Shown here piece by piece: positions 18,047-25,583 of a DNA stretch of 64,000 nucleotides. The notes beneath the pieces were generated by a model. It was not told the DNA's origin. It did not search any database and saw only the letters and a program-made list of their open reading frames with translations. Location: contig JAFUVM010000066.1 in NCBI GenBank assembly GCA_017483665.1, forward strand, positions 49,697-113,696. Reading direction: 5' to 3'. This DNA is from Bacteroidaceae bacterium. Lineage in GTDB: Bacteria > Bacteroidota > Bacteroidia > Bacteroidales > Bacteroidaceae. Both the position numbers and the translations under genes were made by a program. Within the stretch, counting starts at the first letter, position 1; each line of letters opens with the position of its first letter.

Positions 18047-18631
18047 ATGGATAAAATAAGTTATGCTCTTGGCCTTGGCATCGGTCAACAGCTAAAAAGC
18101 ATGAACATAGAGAACTTCAGCGTAGAGGACTTCGCAAAAAGCGTCAGCGACGTCATCGAGGGCCGTCAGCCCGCCTTCTCGCACCAGGAAGCACAGGCCA
18201 TGCTGCAGGACTTCTTCCAGAAGAAGCAGAAGCAGGAAGCACAGCAGGCCATTGCCGTCGGCAAGGCTTACCTGGACGAGAACGCCAAGAAAGCAGGCGT
18301 CACCGTCACGAAGAGCGGCCTGCAGTATGAGGTGCTGACCGAGGGAAGCGGCAAGAGCCCCAAGGCCACCGACACCGTGCGCTGCCACTACGAGGGCCGG
18401 CTGCTCGACGGAACCGTCTTCGACAGCTCGTACCGCCGCGGCACACCCGCCGACTTCGGACTGAATCAGGTCATCCCGGGCTGGACAGAAGGCGTGCAGC
18501 TCATGAAGGAAGGCGCTAAGTTCCGCTTCACCATCCCCTACCTGCTGGCCTACGGCGAGCAGGGTGCCGGCTCGAGCATCCCGCCGTTCAGCACACTCAT
18601 CTTCGACGTGGAGCTCATCAAGGTGCTTTGA
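18047..18631 (+). CDS. FKBP-type peptidyl-prolyl isomerase, cytoplasmic (FklB-like)
   Basis: 194 residues with no signal peptide. An N-terminal dimerisation domain (SYALGLGIGQQLKSM... to ~residue 70) and helix are followed by an FKBP catalytic domain (~85-194) with VRCHYEGRLLDGTVFDSSYRRG, VIPGWTEGVQLMKEGAKFRFTIP and LAYGEQGAGSSIPPFSTLIFDVEL; the active-site aromatic, Asp and Ile/Trp residues all appear intact. Role: cis-trans isomerisation of prolyl bonds and chaperone activity. First of three FKBP genes in a row; the others are exported, so this is the intracellular member. Confidence 0.92.
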   Translation: MDKISYALGLGIGQQLKSMNIENFSVEDFAKSVSDVIEGRQPAFSHQEAQAMLQDFFQKKQKQEAQQAIAVGKAYLDENAKKAGVTVTKSGLQYEVLTEGSGKSPKATDTVRCHYEGRLLDGTVFDSSYRRGTPADFGLNQVIPGWTEGVQLMKEGAKFRFTIPYLLAYGEQGAGSSIPPFSTLIFDVELIKVL

Positions 18632-18790
18632 AAAGGTAAAAAGGTAAAAAAGTGAAAAGGTAAAAAGGTGAAAAGGTAAAAAATTAAAAGGGTAATAAAT
18701 TAAAAGGGTAAAAAAGTGAAAAGGTAAAAAATTAAAAGGGTAAAAAAGTGAAAAGGTAAAAAATTAAAAGGTTAAAAAGTTAAACATTAT
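18632..18790. repeat. 8-bp microsatellite tract (GGTAAAAA / GTGAAAAG family)
   Basis: About nineteen degenerate 8-bp units (aaaaggta, aaaaagtg, aaaaatta, aaagggta) fill the whole gap between the first two FKBP genes. The same family fills 45651-45785. No promoter is discernible inside it. Confidence 0.9.
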
Positions 18791-18811
18791 AATACTAAAC
18801 AAACAACAAAC

Positions 18812-19678
18812 ATGAAGAAGTTTTCAATTCTGGCAGCCGTAGCACTGGCTGCTATCATGGGAAGCTGTACAAACGGCACTCCCACAGCAAACTTGAAGGA
18901 CAACGTTGACACCCTGAGCTACGCTATCGGTCTGGCACAGACACAGGGCCTGAAGGACTATCTGACCATGCGCATGGGCGTCGACACAACCTACATCGAC
19001 GAGTTCATCAAGGGTCTGAACGAGGCTGCCAACGCCGGCGACAACAAGAAGAAGGCCGCTTACTATGCAGGTCTGCAGATTGGTCAGCAGGTCAGCCAGC
19101 AGATGATCAAAGGCATCAACTACGAAGTCTTCGGTGACGACAGCACACGTACCATCAGCCTGAAGAACTTCATGGCAGGCTTCATCTCCGGCACCACCGG
19201 CAAGAACGCCCTGATGACCATCGACGAGGCTGCTGCCACAGCTCAGACTAAGATGCAGGAAGTCAAGGAGAAGTTCATGGCCGAGAAGTTCGGTGACTGG
19301 AAGAAGCAGTGCGAGGACTACATGGCCGAAGTTGCCAAGAAGGAAGGCATCCAGGAGCTGGGCGACGGCGTCTACTACGAAGTCCTGACAGAAGGCACAG
19401 GTGCCATCCCTGCCGACACCAGCCGCGTCAGCGTCAACTACGAGGGCAAGCTCCTCAACGACACTATCTTCGACAGCAGCTACAAGCGCGGCGAGCCCGC
19501 CAAGTTCCGTTGCAACCAGGTCATCCCCGGTTGGACAAAGGCTCTGACAAAGATGCCTGTCGGCTCCACATGGATGGTCTACATTCCTCAGGAGCAGGCT
19601 TATGGCGAGCGCGAGGCCGGCAAGATCACTCCCTACTCTTGCCTCATCTTCAAGATTGAACTGCTGGGCATCGAATAA
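18812..19678 (+). CDS. FKBP-type peptidyl-prolyl isomerase lipoprotein
   Basis: 288 residues. A lipoprotein signal (MKKFSILAAVALAAIMGSC, Cys at 19) suggests membrane anchoring. An N-terminal FKBP dimerisation region (DTLSYAIGLAQTQGLKDYL) and helical linker are followed by a C-terminal FKBP domain from about residue 190 (YYEVLTEGTG, VSVNYEGKLLNDTIFDSSYKRG, QVIPGWTKALTKMPVGS, YSCLIFKIELLGIE). The middle resembles FkpA/Mip proteins, which fold exported proteins. The region between this and the cytoplasmic paralogue is pure repeat, so co-transcription is unclear. Confidence 0.9.
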   Translation: MKKFSILAAVALAAIMGSCTNGTPTANLKDNVDTLSYAIGLAQTQGLKDYLTMRMGVDTTYIDEFIKGLNEAANAGDNKKKAAYYAGLQIGQQVSQQMIKGINYEVFGDDSTRTISLKNFMAGFISGTTGKNALMTIDEAAATAQTKMQEVKEKFMAEKFGDWKKQCEDYMAEVAKKEGIQELGDGVYYEVLTEGTGAIPADTSRVSVNYEGKLLNDTIFDSSYKRGEPAKFRCNQVIPGWTKALTKMPVGSTWMVYIPQEQAYGEREAGKITPYSCLIFKIELLGIE

Positions 19679-19689
19679 ACATGTTAGGA

Positions 19690-19795
19690 GTGAGAGGTTA
19701 GATGTTAGTGGTTAGTGGTTAGAGGAATGTTGTGGTTGCTTCTCCGAAGCCCAAAGTATTCTCTAACCCCTAACTTCTAACCACTCACCACAACA
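19690..19795. repeat. 7-bp TTAGTGG repeats in inverted orientation
   Basis: GAGGTTAGATGTTAGTGGTT and following units face a complementary CTCTAACCCCTAACTTCTAA segment about 50 nt further on, so the transcript could fold into a long imperfect hairpin. There is no T run, so terminator function is uncertain. Confidence 0.6.
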
Positions 19796-19805
19796 AGTCA
19801 ACAAG

Positions 19806-20708
19806 ATGAAGAAACTCATTCTCTTTGCACTCTGCGCCTGCATCTCGCTGGGCGCAGGTGCTGCCAAAAAGAACGGCAAGAAGAAGAAATCGAAGGAACC
19901 CGTCGAGGTGGTCGACACGGTAAGCATCGACACGTTCAGCTATCACTTCGGCCGTGCCAACTCCAACGGCCTGAAGATGTATCTGGCTCAGCGCATGGGT
20001 GTCGACACAACCTACGTGGTCGACTTCCTGAAGGGCTTCGAGCAGAAGGAACTCACCGAAGCCGACAAGCGCGAGAAAGCACGTCTGGCTGGCATCGAAA
20101 TCCGCAAGCAAGTGGAGGAACAGGTCTACCCCAACGCCTCGAAGCAAGTGAACGACAGCACCGACGTGCTGAACAAAACGCTCTTCGTCCAAGGCTTCCG
20201 CGACGGCTTCACAGGCCTGAACGCCACCATTCCCATGGATAGCACGCAGACAATCGTCAAGAAGCAGATGGAGTACTACCATCGCGTGGCAATGGAGAAG
20301 AAGTACGGTGCCAACCGCATCGACGGCGAGGAGTTCCTCAAGGCCAATGCCAAGAAGGACAGCGTGAAGGTGACTCCCAGCGGTCTGCAGTACAAGATAC
20401 TGACCGCAGGCACCGGCGAAATGCCCAAGAAGGAGGACAAGGTGAAGGTGAACTACGAAGGCCACCTCATCGACGGCACAGAGTTCGACAGCTCCTACAA
20501 GCGCGGCAAGCCCGTCACCTTCCCCGTCGGGCAGGTCATCGCGGGTTGGACAGAGGCTCTCTGCATGATGCCCGTAGGCAGCAAGTGGGAAATCTACGTT
20601 CCGCAGAACCTGGCCTATGGCGACCGCGAGCAGAGCAAGATTCCTCCTTTCTCCTGCCTCATCTTTACCGTAGAGCTTCTGGAGATAGAAAAAGATTCTG
20701 CGAAGTAA
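19806..20708 (+). CDS. FKBP-type peptidyl-prolyl isomerase, exported
   Basis: 300 residues. A signal peptide (MKKLILFALCACISLGAGA) is followed by a Lys-rich stretch (KKNGKKKKSK). The N-terminal dimerisation region (SYHFGRANSNGLKMYL, RMGVDTTYVVDFLKGF) is close to that of the preceding paralogue, and the C-terminal FKBP domain has VKVNYEGHLIDGTEFDSSYKRG, QVIAGWTEALCMMPVGSK and FSCLIFTVELLEIE. There is no lipobox Cys at the cleavage site, so it is probably a soluble periplasmic protein. It most likely arose by duplication from gene 18812-19678. Confidence 0.9.
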   Translation: MKKLILFALCACISLGAGAAKKNGKKKKSKEPVEVVDTVSIDTFSYHFGRANSNGLKMYLAQRMGVDTTYVVDFLKGFEQKELTEADKREKARLAGIEIRKQVEEQVYPNASKQVNDSTDVLNKTLFVQGFRDGFTGLNATIPMDSTQTIVKKQMEYYHRVAMEKKYGANRIDGEEFLKANAKKDSVKVTPSGLQYKILTAGTGEMPKKEDKVKVNYEGHLIDGTEFDSSYKRGKPVTFPVGQVIAGWTEALCMMPVGSKWEIYVPQNLAYGDREQSKIPPFSCLIFTVELLEIEKDSAK

Positions 20709-20773
20709 ACCTGCCTCGCAGCATCGGGTAGCTAAGCGCAGCGTGCTGCGTTGGCCATAACAATAGTTCATCC

Positions 20774-22720
20774 ATGAAGAAAACCCTTTCCCTTGCGGTG
20801 CTGCTCCTTTCTTGCATCATCGCACACGCACAGAAACAAGTCAGTGCGACGAGTCCCGACGGACAGACGAAAGTGACCGTCACTGCCTCCGACCGCATCT
20901 ACTACGACGTAGAAAGCCACGGCGAGCTGCTGTTCCGGCAGTGCCACATCGGCATGACACTCAGCGACCGCACCCTCGGCGAGAAGCCCGTTCTGAAGGG
21001 CAAAAAGGTGCAGCAGGTCAGCGAGACCGTCACGCCCATCCATCCCCTGAAGTTCAGCAAGGTAGACAACAGCTACACCCTGCTCACCCTCACCTTTGGC
21101 GGAGGCTACAAGGTGGAGTGGCGCATCTACGACGACGGCGTGGCCTACCGCTTCGTCACAGCCCTGAAGGGCGACATCGAAGTGATGGGCGAAGACGGCA
21201 CCTGGCAGCTCGCCTCGCCTGCCAAGCTCGTGATGCAGCAGCCCGGCGCCTTCAAGACAAGCTGCGAAGAGAACTACTCCGTCGTTCAGAGCAACGAATG
21301 GAAGCCCGAGGACAAGATGAGCGAACTGCCCATCCTCGTCATGGGCGAGCGGCAGAAGGTCCTCATCTCGGAGTTCGACCTGTTCGACTATCCCGGCACG
21401 TTCCTCAAGTCCACCGGCGAGGGCAGCAACGCCTTCGCCATCATCCAGCCCAAGTGCCCGACAGAATACGAGGACGACGGCGACCGCAGGCACAAGATCC
21501 TGAAGGAAGCCGACTACGTGGCTAAGACCACAGGCACCCGTACCTTCCCCTGGCGCTACATGCTCATCACGCAACAGGACGGACAGCTGGTCGAAAGCAC
21601 GATGCCTGTCCGTCTGGCTCCCGCGAATGCCATCGGCGAGACAGACTGGATAAAGGTCGGACAGACCTGCTGGGACTGGCTCAACGGCATTCCCTTCGGT
21701 CCGGACGTGACGTTCAAGTCGGGCATCAACCTCGACACCTACAAGTATTTCATCGACTTCGCCGCCCGCAACGGCGTGGGCTACATCCTCATCGACGAAG
21801 GCTGGGCACTGAACACACGCAACCCCTTCGAGACCAACCCCGAGGTGCATCTGCCCGAAATCATCGCCTACGGCAAGAGCAAGGGCGTGGGCGTCATCCT
21901 GTGGCTGCCGTGGCTCACGGTCGAGCACCACATGGACCTCTTCCAAAAGTTTGAGGAATGGGGCATAAAGGGCACGAAGATCGACTTCATGGACCGTCAG
22001 GACCAGTGGATGATCAACTTCTACGAGCGCGTTGCCAAAGAAGCTGCCAAGCACCATATCTTCGTCGACTTCCACGGCGCCTTCCACCCCAGCGGACTGG
22101 ACTACAAGTACCCCAACGTGCTGACCTACGAAGGTGTGCGCGGCATGGAGTACAACGGTAGCTGCAAGCCCGACAACAGCGTATGGCTTCCCTTCATCCG
22201 CAATGCCGTCGGACCGATGGACTATACGCCCGGCTCCATGCTCAACTACCAGCCGGAACGCCACCACGGCAACCGTCCCATCTGCGCCGGTGTGGGCACA
22301 AAGGCCTTCAATCTGGCTATCTTCGTGCTTGCCGAGAGCAACCTGCAAATGCTCATGGACAACCCCTGCCGCTACGACCAGTGGCCCGACTGCCGCGACT
22401 TCCTCACCAGCGTGCCCGTCAATTGGGACGAGACGCGCGTCATCGCAGCCGAAGCCGGACAGTACTGTGTGACCGCAAAGCGCAAGGGAGACCAGTGGTT
22501 CATCGGCGGCATCACGAACAGCACCGAGCGCAACCTTGAGCTGAAGCTCGACTTCCTGCCCGCAGGCAAGCAGTACAAGATGACAAGCTTCGAGGACGGC
22601 GTGAACGCACACATCATCGCCATGGACTATCTCCGCAAGGAGAGCAAGGTCGGCAGCACAACCGTCCTGCCCGTCCACATGGTCCGCAACGGCGGCTGGT
22701 GCGCACGTATCGACCTCTGA
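20774..22720 (+). CDS. Glycoside hydrolase family 97 (retaining, alpha-galactosidase-like)
   Basis: 648 residues. Signal peptide MKKTLSLAVLLLSCIIAHAQ. The N-terminal beta-sandwich (to ~270) has DGVAYRF, and a catalytic TIM barrel follows (GQTCWDWLNG, GVGYILIDEGWA, GVGVILWLPWL). The Asp in GTKIDFMDRQDQ (residue ~405) lies where the nucleophile of retaining GH97 alpha-galactosidases sits; inverting SusB-type enzymes lack it and use Glu residues in the C-terminal part. Expected role: periplasmic release of alpha-linked galactose or a similar sugar from oligosaccharides. No SusC/SusD genes are adjacent. A terminator follows. Confidence 0.88.
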   Translation: MKKTLSLAVLLLSCIIAHAQKQVSATSPDGQTKVTVTASDRIYYDVESHGELLFRQCHIGMTLSDRTLGEKPVLKGKKVQQVSETVTPIHPLKFSKVDNSYTLLTLTFGGGYKVEWRIYDDGVAYRFVTALKGDIEVMGEDGTWQLASPAKLVMQQPGAFKTSCEENYSVVQSNEWKPEDKMSELPILVMGERQKVLISEFDLFDYPGTFLKSTGEGSNAFAIIQPKCPTEYEDDGDRRHKILKEADYVAKTTGTRTFPWRYMLITQQDGQLVESTMPVRLAPANAIGETDWIKVGQTCWDWLNGIPFGPDVTFKSGINLDTYKYFIDFAARNGVGYILIDEGWALNTRNPFETNPEVHLPEIIAYGKSKGVGVILWLPWLTVEHHMDLFQKFEEWGIKGTKIDFMDRQDQWMINFYERVAKEAAKHHIFVDFHGAFHPSGLDYKYPNVLTYEGVRGMEYNGSCKPDNSVWLPFIRNAVGPMDYTPGSMLNYQPERHHGNRPICAGVGTKAFNLAIFVLAESNLQMLMDNPCRYDQWPDCRDFLTSVPVNWDETRVIAAEAGQYCVTAKRKGDQWFIGGITNSTERNLELKLDFLPAGKQYKMTSFEDGVNAHIIAMDYLRKESKVGSTTVLPVHMVRNGGWCARIDL

Positions 22721-22768
22721 TACAGCATCTCGTCACTTCTGACACAGCATCCTGCCCCACATCAATGA

Positions 22769-22811
22769 GCGGACGAAGACCAGCCGGGCCGTCGGTCTTC
22801 GCCCGCTTTTT
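22769..22811 (+). terminator. Intrinsic terminator after the GH97 gene
   Basis: GCGG-A-CGAAGACC (22769-22781) pairs with GGTCTTCG-C-CCGC (22794-22806), followed by TTTTT. Confidence 0.85.
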
Positions 22812-22906
22812 CTTTGTCCGCAGGAGCATGGAACAAACTTTTTTTCGCATCAGCGGGAACAAAACGGCCGCTTTTGCGTCATTATAACAGAGAGCAACGA
22901 AGCACG

Positions 22907-23407
22907 ATGGAGAAAGAAGCGTTCTGCATACTGGCACGTGACCTGAGGCCCGACATCCTGGCCGTCAGCCGCCGCTTCCTGGGCAGCCAGGCTGAGGCGG
23001 AGGACAACGTGCAGGACACGCTGCTCCGCCTCTGGAGCATCCGCCATCAGCTCGACGCCGTCCGCTCCGTCCCCGCGCTGACACACGCCATCTGCCGCAA
23101 CCTGTGCATCTCCAAGCTCCGCAAGCGGAAGGTCGTCCCCATAGCGCTGAGCGAGGAGATAAAGCTCGCCTCGGCACTCGACTCGGGGTGGATGCTCGAG
23201 GAAAAGGAAAATGCCCAATGGCTGGAAGACCGCATCGGAGAACTGCCTGCCGCACAGATGCAGATACTCAGGATGAGCCAACAGGACGGACTGGAGAACG
23301 GCGAGATAGCAGAAATCCTCGGCATCAGCGAGACCACCGTCCGCTCCGCCCTCTCGAAAGCCAGGAAGAAACTTCTGGAGAAGCTCATGAAGCGCAACGA
23401 AACCTAA
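22907..23407 (+). CDS. ECF-type RNA polymerase sigma factor
   Basis: 166 residues from the ATG at 22907 (MEKEAFCIL); the longer frame adds a non-conserved stretch. Region 2 (SRRFLGSQAEAEDNVQDTLLRLWSIR) and region 4 (ELPAAQMQILRMSQQDGLENGEIAEILGISETTVRSALSKARKKL) are clear. It is followed by an anti-sigma-like membrane protein and two exported proteins in a tight unit. The arrangement suggests an envelope-signal-responsive sigma factor controlling its own operon; regulation is inferred. Confidence 0.9.
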   Translation: MEKEAFCILARDLRPDILAVSRRFLGSQAEAEDNVQDTLLRLWSIRHQLDAVRSVPALTHAICRNLCISKLRKRKVVPIALSEEIKLASALDSGWMLEEKENAQWLEDRIGELPAAQMQILRMSQQDGLENGEIAEILGISETTVRSALSKARKKLLEKLMKRNET

Positions 23408-23420
23408 AGTCCATAGTCAT

Positions 23421-23897
23421 ATGAATAAGGTAATACCGGAAAACATACGTCTGCTCCTCGACCGCTACCTCGACGGCGAGAGCACGCAGGAAGAGCTGCG
23501 GCAGCTGGGCGAATACCTCAGCCATGCCGACCGTCTGCCCGCGGACCTGATGCCCTACGCGCAGATGTTTGCCCTGCTCGACGAGACGCAGCCAACGCCT
23601 TCCGTTCAGGCCCTTGACAGGTTGGCGGCAGACAGACCCTCTCCCAACCTCTCCCTTGCAGGGAGAGGGTCCCGCAGGCTCTACCTCCTGCTCGCCGCGG
23701 CCTGCATCGCCGCCTTCGCCTTCATCCTGCTGGCACCGCTGCGGCTGGAAGAGGAAAGCATGGCTGTTGCCTACGTCGACGGCAAGAAGCTCGACGACAA
23801 GCAGATGGCTATGCAGATGGGACAGGAAGCCCTGCAGGAGATATTCAGCAACGGAAACCAGGAAGAACAACTCAGCAACATATTCAACGGACTATGA
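23421..23897 (+). CDS. Anti-sigma-factor-like membrane protein with an in-frame palindromic repeat
   Basis: 158 residues. A cytoplasmic N-terminal region (~1-85, with LDRYLDGESTQEELRQLGEYL, a common anti-sigma/FecR-type zinc-less fold), one transmembrane helix (~86-106, YLLLAAACIAAFAFILLAPL) and a short periplasmic tail. It lies 13 nt after the sigma gene and overlaps the next start by 4 nt. Residues SPNLSLAGRGS are encoded by an inverted repeat (see 23636-23670) placed just before the helix. Function is inferred from position and topology; there is little family-specific sequence. Confidence 0.75.
   Translation: MNKVIPENIRLLLDRYLDGESTQEELRQLGEYLSHADRLPADLMPYAQMFALLDETQPTPSVQALDRLAADRPSPNLSLAGRGSRRLYLLLAAACIAAFAFILLAPLRLEEESMAVAYVDGKKLDDKQMAMQMGQEALQEIFSNGNQEEQLSNIFNGL
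23636..23670. repeat. REP-like palindrome inserted in-frame in the anti-sigma gene
   Basis: ACCCTCTCCC (23636-23645) is perfectly complementary to GGGAGAGGGT (23661-23670), with a second CCTCTCCC copy at 23648-23655. Elements of this kind are usually intergenic; here one encodes part of a linker before the membrane helix. Confidence 0.75.
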
Positions 23898-24352
23898 AAC
23901 AGCTACTCATAACGCTCGTCGCCATCGTCGCCGCCTTGCCCCTCTCGGCACAGAAGGGCCTCCGGATCAACGAAGTATTCGAGGGGAACATCGTTCACGA
24001 ACTGGCCTTGCAGGAAAGTCTCGTCAAGGGAGAAAGCCTCGCGCCCTTCAAGCTGAAGGTGCTCCACACCGTCAAGTTCACCACAGGCGACTCGCAACGC
24101 GACAAGGTGGAGGCGCTCTTCGAGGAAGACATGAAGGGGCGGCTCTCCGACGACGACGAGAATCTGGAGCTGGAGTACCGCGACGGTCACCTCTACTACG
24201 CCATCGTGCAGATTGCCGACATCAAGAAAGGCCTGCACCGGTACATCTGCTATCAGAGCCGGACGAACATGGCAGAACACACCATCACCCTCGTCTACAT
24301 GGAGGGCAAAGCCAGCCTCGCCGACCTGAGGAAAACGTTCAAGAAGAAATAA
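23894..24352 (+). CDS. Exported protein of the sigma-factor operon (DUF6108-like)
   Basis: 152 residues. Signal peptide MKQLLITLVAIVAALPLSAQ, then a mixed alpha/beta domain with INEVFEGNIVHELALQESLVKGESL, and TLVYMEGKASLADLRKTFKKK at the end. I recall this as the type of small protein (DUF6108) found after ECF sigma/anti-sigma pairs in Bacteroidales, but the assignment is from memory. It starts 4 nt before the end of the anti-sigma gene, so translation is probably coupled. It could be a periplasmic sensor or accessory part of the signalling unit. Confidence 0.7.
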   Translation: MKQLLITLVAIVAALPLSAQKGLRINEVFEGNIVHELALQESLVKGESLAPFKLKVLHTVKFTTGDSQRDKVEALFEEDMKGRLSDDDENLELEYRDGHLYYAIVQIADIKKGLHRYICYQSRTNMAEHTITLVYMEGKASLADLRKTFKKK

Positions 24353-24371
24353 CCACACACATATCCCGACT

Positions 24372-25103
24372 ATGAAACAGCATCTTACAGCCATCCTCGT
24401 GTTGGCAATGATGGTCCAGACAAGCGTGCTGGCCAAAGACAAGAACGACGAAGAGAACCCCGGCGGCTGGGACTTCGAGCTGCCCATGCTAAAGGTGAGA
24501 AGCGCCAAGGAGGTGGTAATAGAGCTCAGCAGCAGCTTCTCCTTCGGTTTCATCACCGGAATAGGTCAGGCGGAGGACGTCAGCATCGACATGGGGCAGT
24601 CCTACGAGATGGAATGGGGCGACGTGATCAGCGCAAAGACCCGCATCGGCAAGAAGGACTTCCTGCGCATCGGTATGGGCTTCGACTGGCGGAACTACCG
24701 CGTCACCGACTTCAAGCGGTTCGCCAAGGACGAGCTGGGCAACATCACGATGCAGGACTATCCCGAAGGCGTAGAGCCCAAGTTCAGCCGCATCCACACG
24801 TTCAGCCTCTCCTTCCCGCTCAAATACTACCACTACTTTACGAAGAAAGTCTTCTTCGCCATCGGTCCGGAGCTGTACTTCACGCCCTACGGCTCGCTCA
24901 AGACGCGCTACTATGTGAACGGCGAGTCGGAGAAACTGACCAGCGGCAACGTGCATCAGAACCGTTTCTCCGTCGGCGTAGGGGCAGAAATCAACGTTTG
25001 TCACATCGGCATCTACTACAAGTACAACCCCTTCAACGTGCTGAAGAGCAGCCGCGGCCCGAGCTTCAGCAGCATGACCGTCGGCCTGAAAGTGGCGTTC
25101 TAA
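24372..25103 (+). CDS. Outer-membrane beta-barrel protein of the sigma-factor operon
   Basis: 243 residues. A signal peptide (MKQHLTAILVLAMMVQTSVLAKD) is followed by amphipathic strands with alternating aromatic residues (FGFITGIGQAEDVSIDMGQS, FLRIGMGFDWRNYRV, FFAIGPELYFTPYGSL) and a final strand ending SMTVGLKVAF, a typical barrel terminus ending in Phe. It lies 19 nt after the DUF6108-like gene and is probably the last member of the unit. Confidence 0.8.
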   Translation: MKQHLTAILVLAMMVQTSVLAKDKNDEENPGGWDFELPMLKVRSAKEVVIELSSSFSFGFITGIGQAEDVSIDMGQSYEMEWGDVISAKTRIGKKDFLRIGMGFDWRNYRVTDFKRFAKDELGNITMQDYPEGVEPKFSRIHTFSLSFPLKYYHYFTKKVFFAIGPELYFTPYGSLKTRYYVNGESEKLTSGNVHQNRFSVGVGAEINVCHIGIYYKYNPFNVLKSSRGPSFSSMTVGLKVAF

Positions 25104-25133
25104 TTATGATACAGGAGACTATGGCAGGCGTCT

Positions 25134-25259
25134 TCAATCAAGACCACGAATCTTTTTGGAAATGATGGCTTTCGATTGTTCAATAGTCATATAGCCTTCC
25201 TCCCTCAAACGAGTTGAAGCAACGACATTTCTTGTTGGTTTCTGGAGAACTGCATCCAT
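25134..25259 (-). CDS. Small gene (41 aa) with a consensus promoter
   Basis: The frame reads MDAVLQKPTRNVVASTRLRE then EGYMTIEQSKAIISKKIRGLD. What supports it is the upstream sequence: on the minus strand TTTG (25307-25304) and TAACTTTG (25284-25277) are exactly 19 bp apart, a full promoter, with the ATG only ~17 nt past the -7 element. The product is basic and helical with no signal peptide. It could be an antitoxin-like or regulatory peptide, a fragment of a longer gene, or the transcript may be a small RNA. I do not recognise the family. Confidence 0.45.
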   Translation of the reverse strand: MDAVLQKPTRNVVASTRLREEGYMTIEQSKAIISKKIRGLD

Positions 25260-25276
25260 TGCGTTTATTTTTTTTG

Positions 25277-25307
25277 CAAAGTTAGCAAATTAGGCAATAG
25301 GCACAAA
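25277..25307 (-). promoter_or_regulatory. Consensus promoter upstream of the small gene
   Basis: Minus-strand TTTG-N19-TAACTTTG, as good a match as those of the two structured RNAs. Confidence 0.75.
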
Positions 25308-25425
25308 GAAATGAGCAGATTATTTTGCAGAAAAAGCATAAATGCGTGTCCTGTGCAAGACATCGGCAGCATGATTTGCACAAAACGCTGTGCCCTTTTA
25401 GTACCACCTCCATGCGTCGCCACAA

Positions 25426-25579
25426 ATAAGCACGAGGCGCTTCCAAGATAAGCACGAGGCGCTTCCGAGATAAGCACGAGGCGCTTCCGAGATAAGCACG
25501 AGGCGCTTCCAAGATAAGCACGAGGCGCTTCCGAAATAAGCGCGAGGGGCTTCCGAAATAAGCGCGAGGGGCTTCCTGT
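25426..25579. repeat. Array of seven 22-bp units (ATAAGCACGAGGCGCTTCC type)
   Basis: Units begin at 25426, 25448, 25470, 25492, 25514, 25536 and 25558, each starting ATAAG and exactly 22 bp long. They differ mainly at the last two bases and, in the last two copies, in GCGCGAGGGG. The array lies between convergent genes and ends next to the sulfatase stop codon. There are no spacers, so it is not CRISPR. Confidence 0.95.
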
Positions 25580-25583
25580 GGGA

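Noticed and set aside
25426-25579. CRISPR array
   Set aside because: The 22-bp units are contiguous with no unique spacers, and no cas gene is present.
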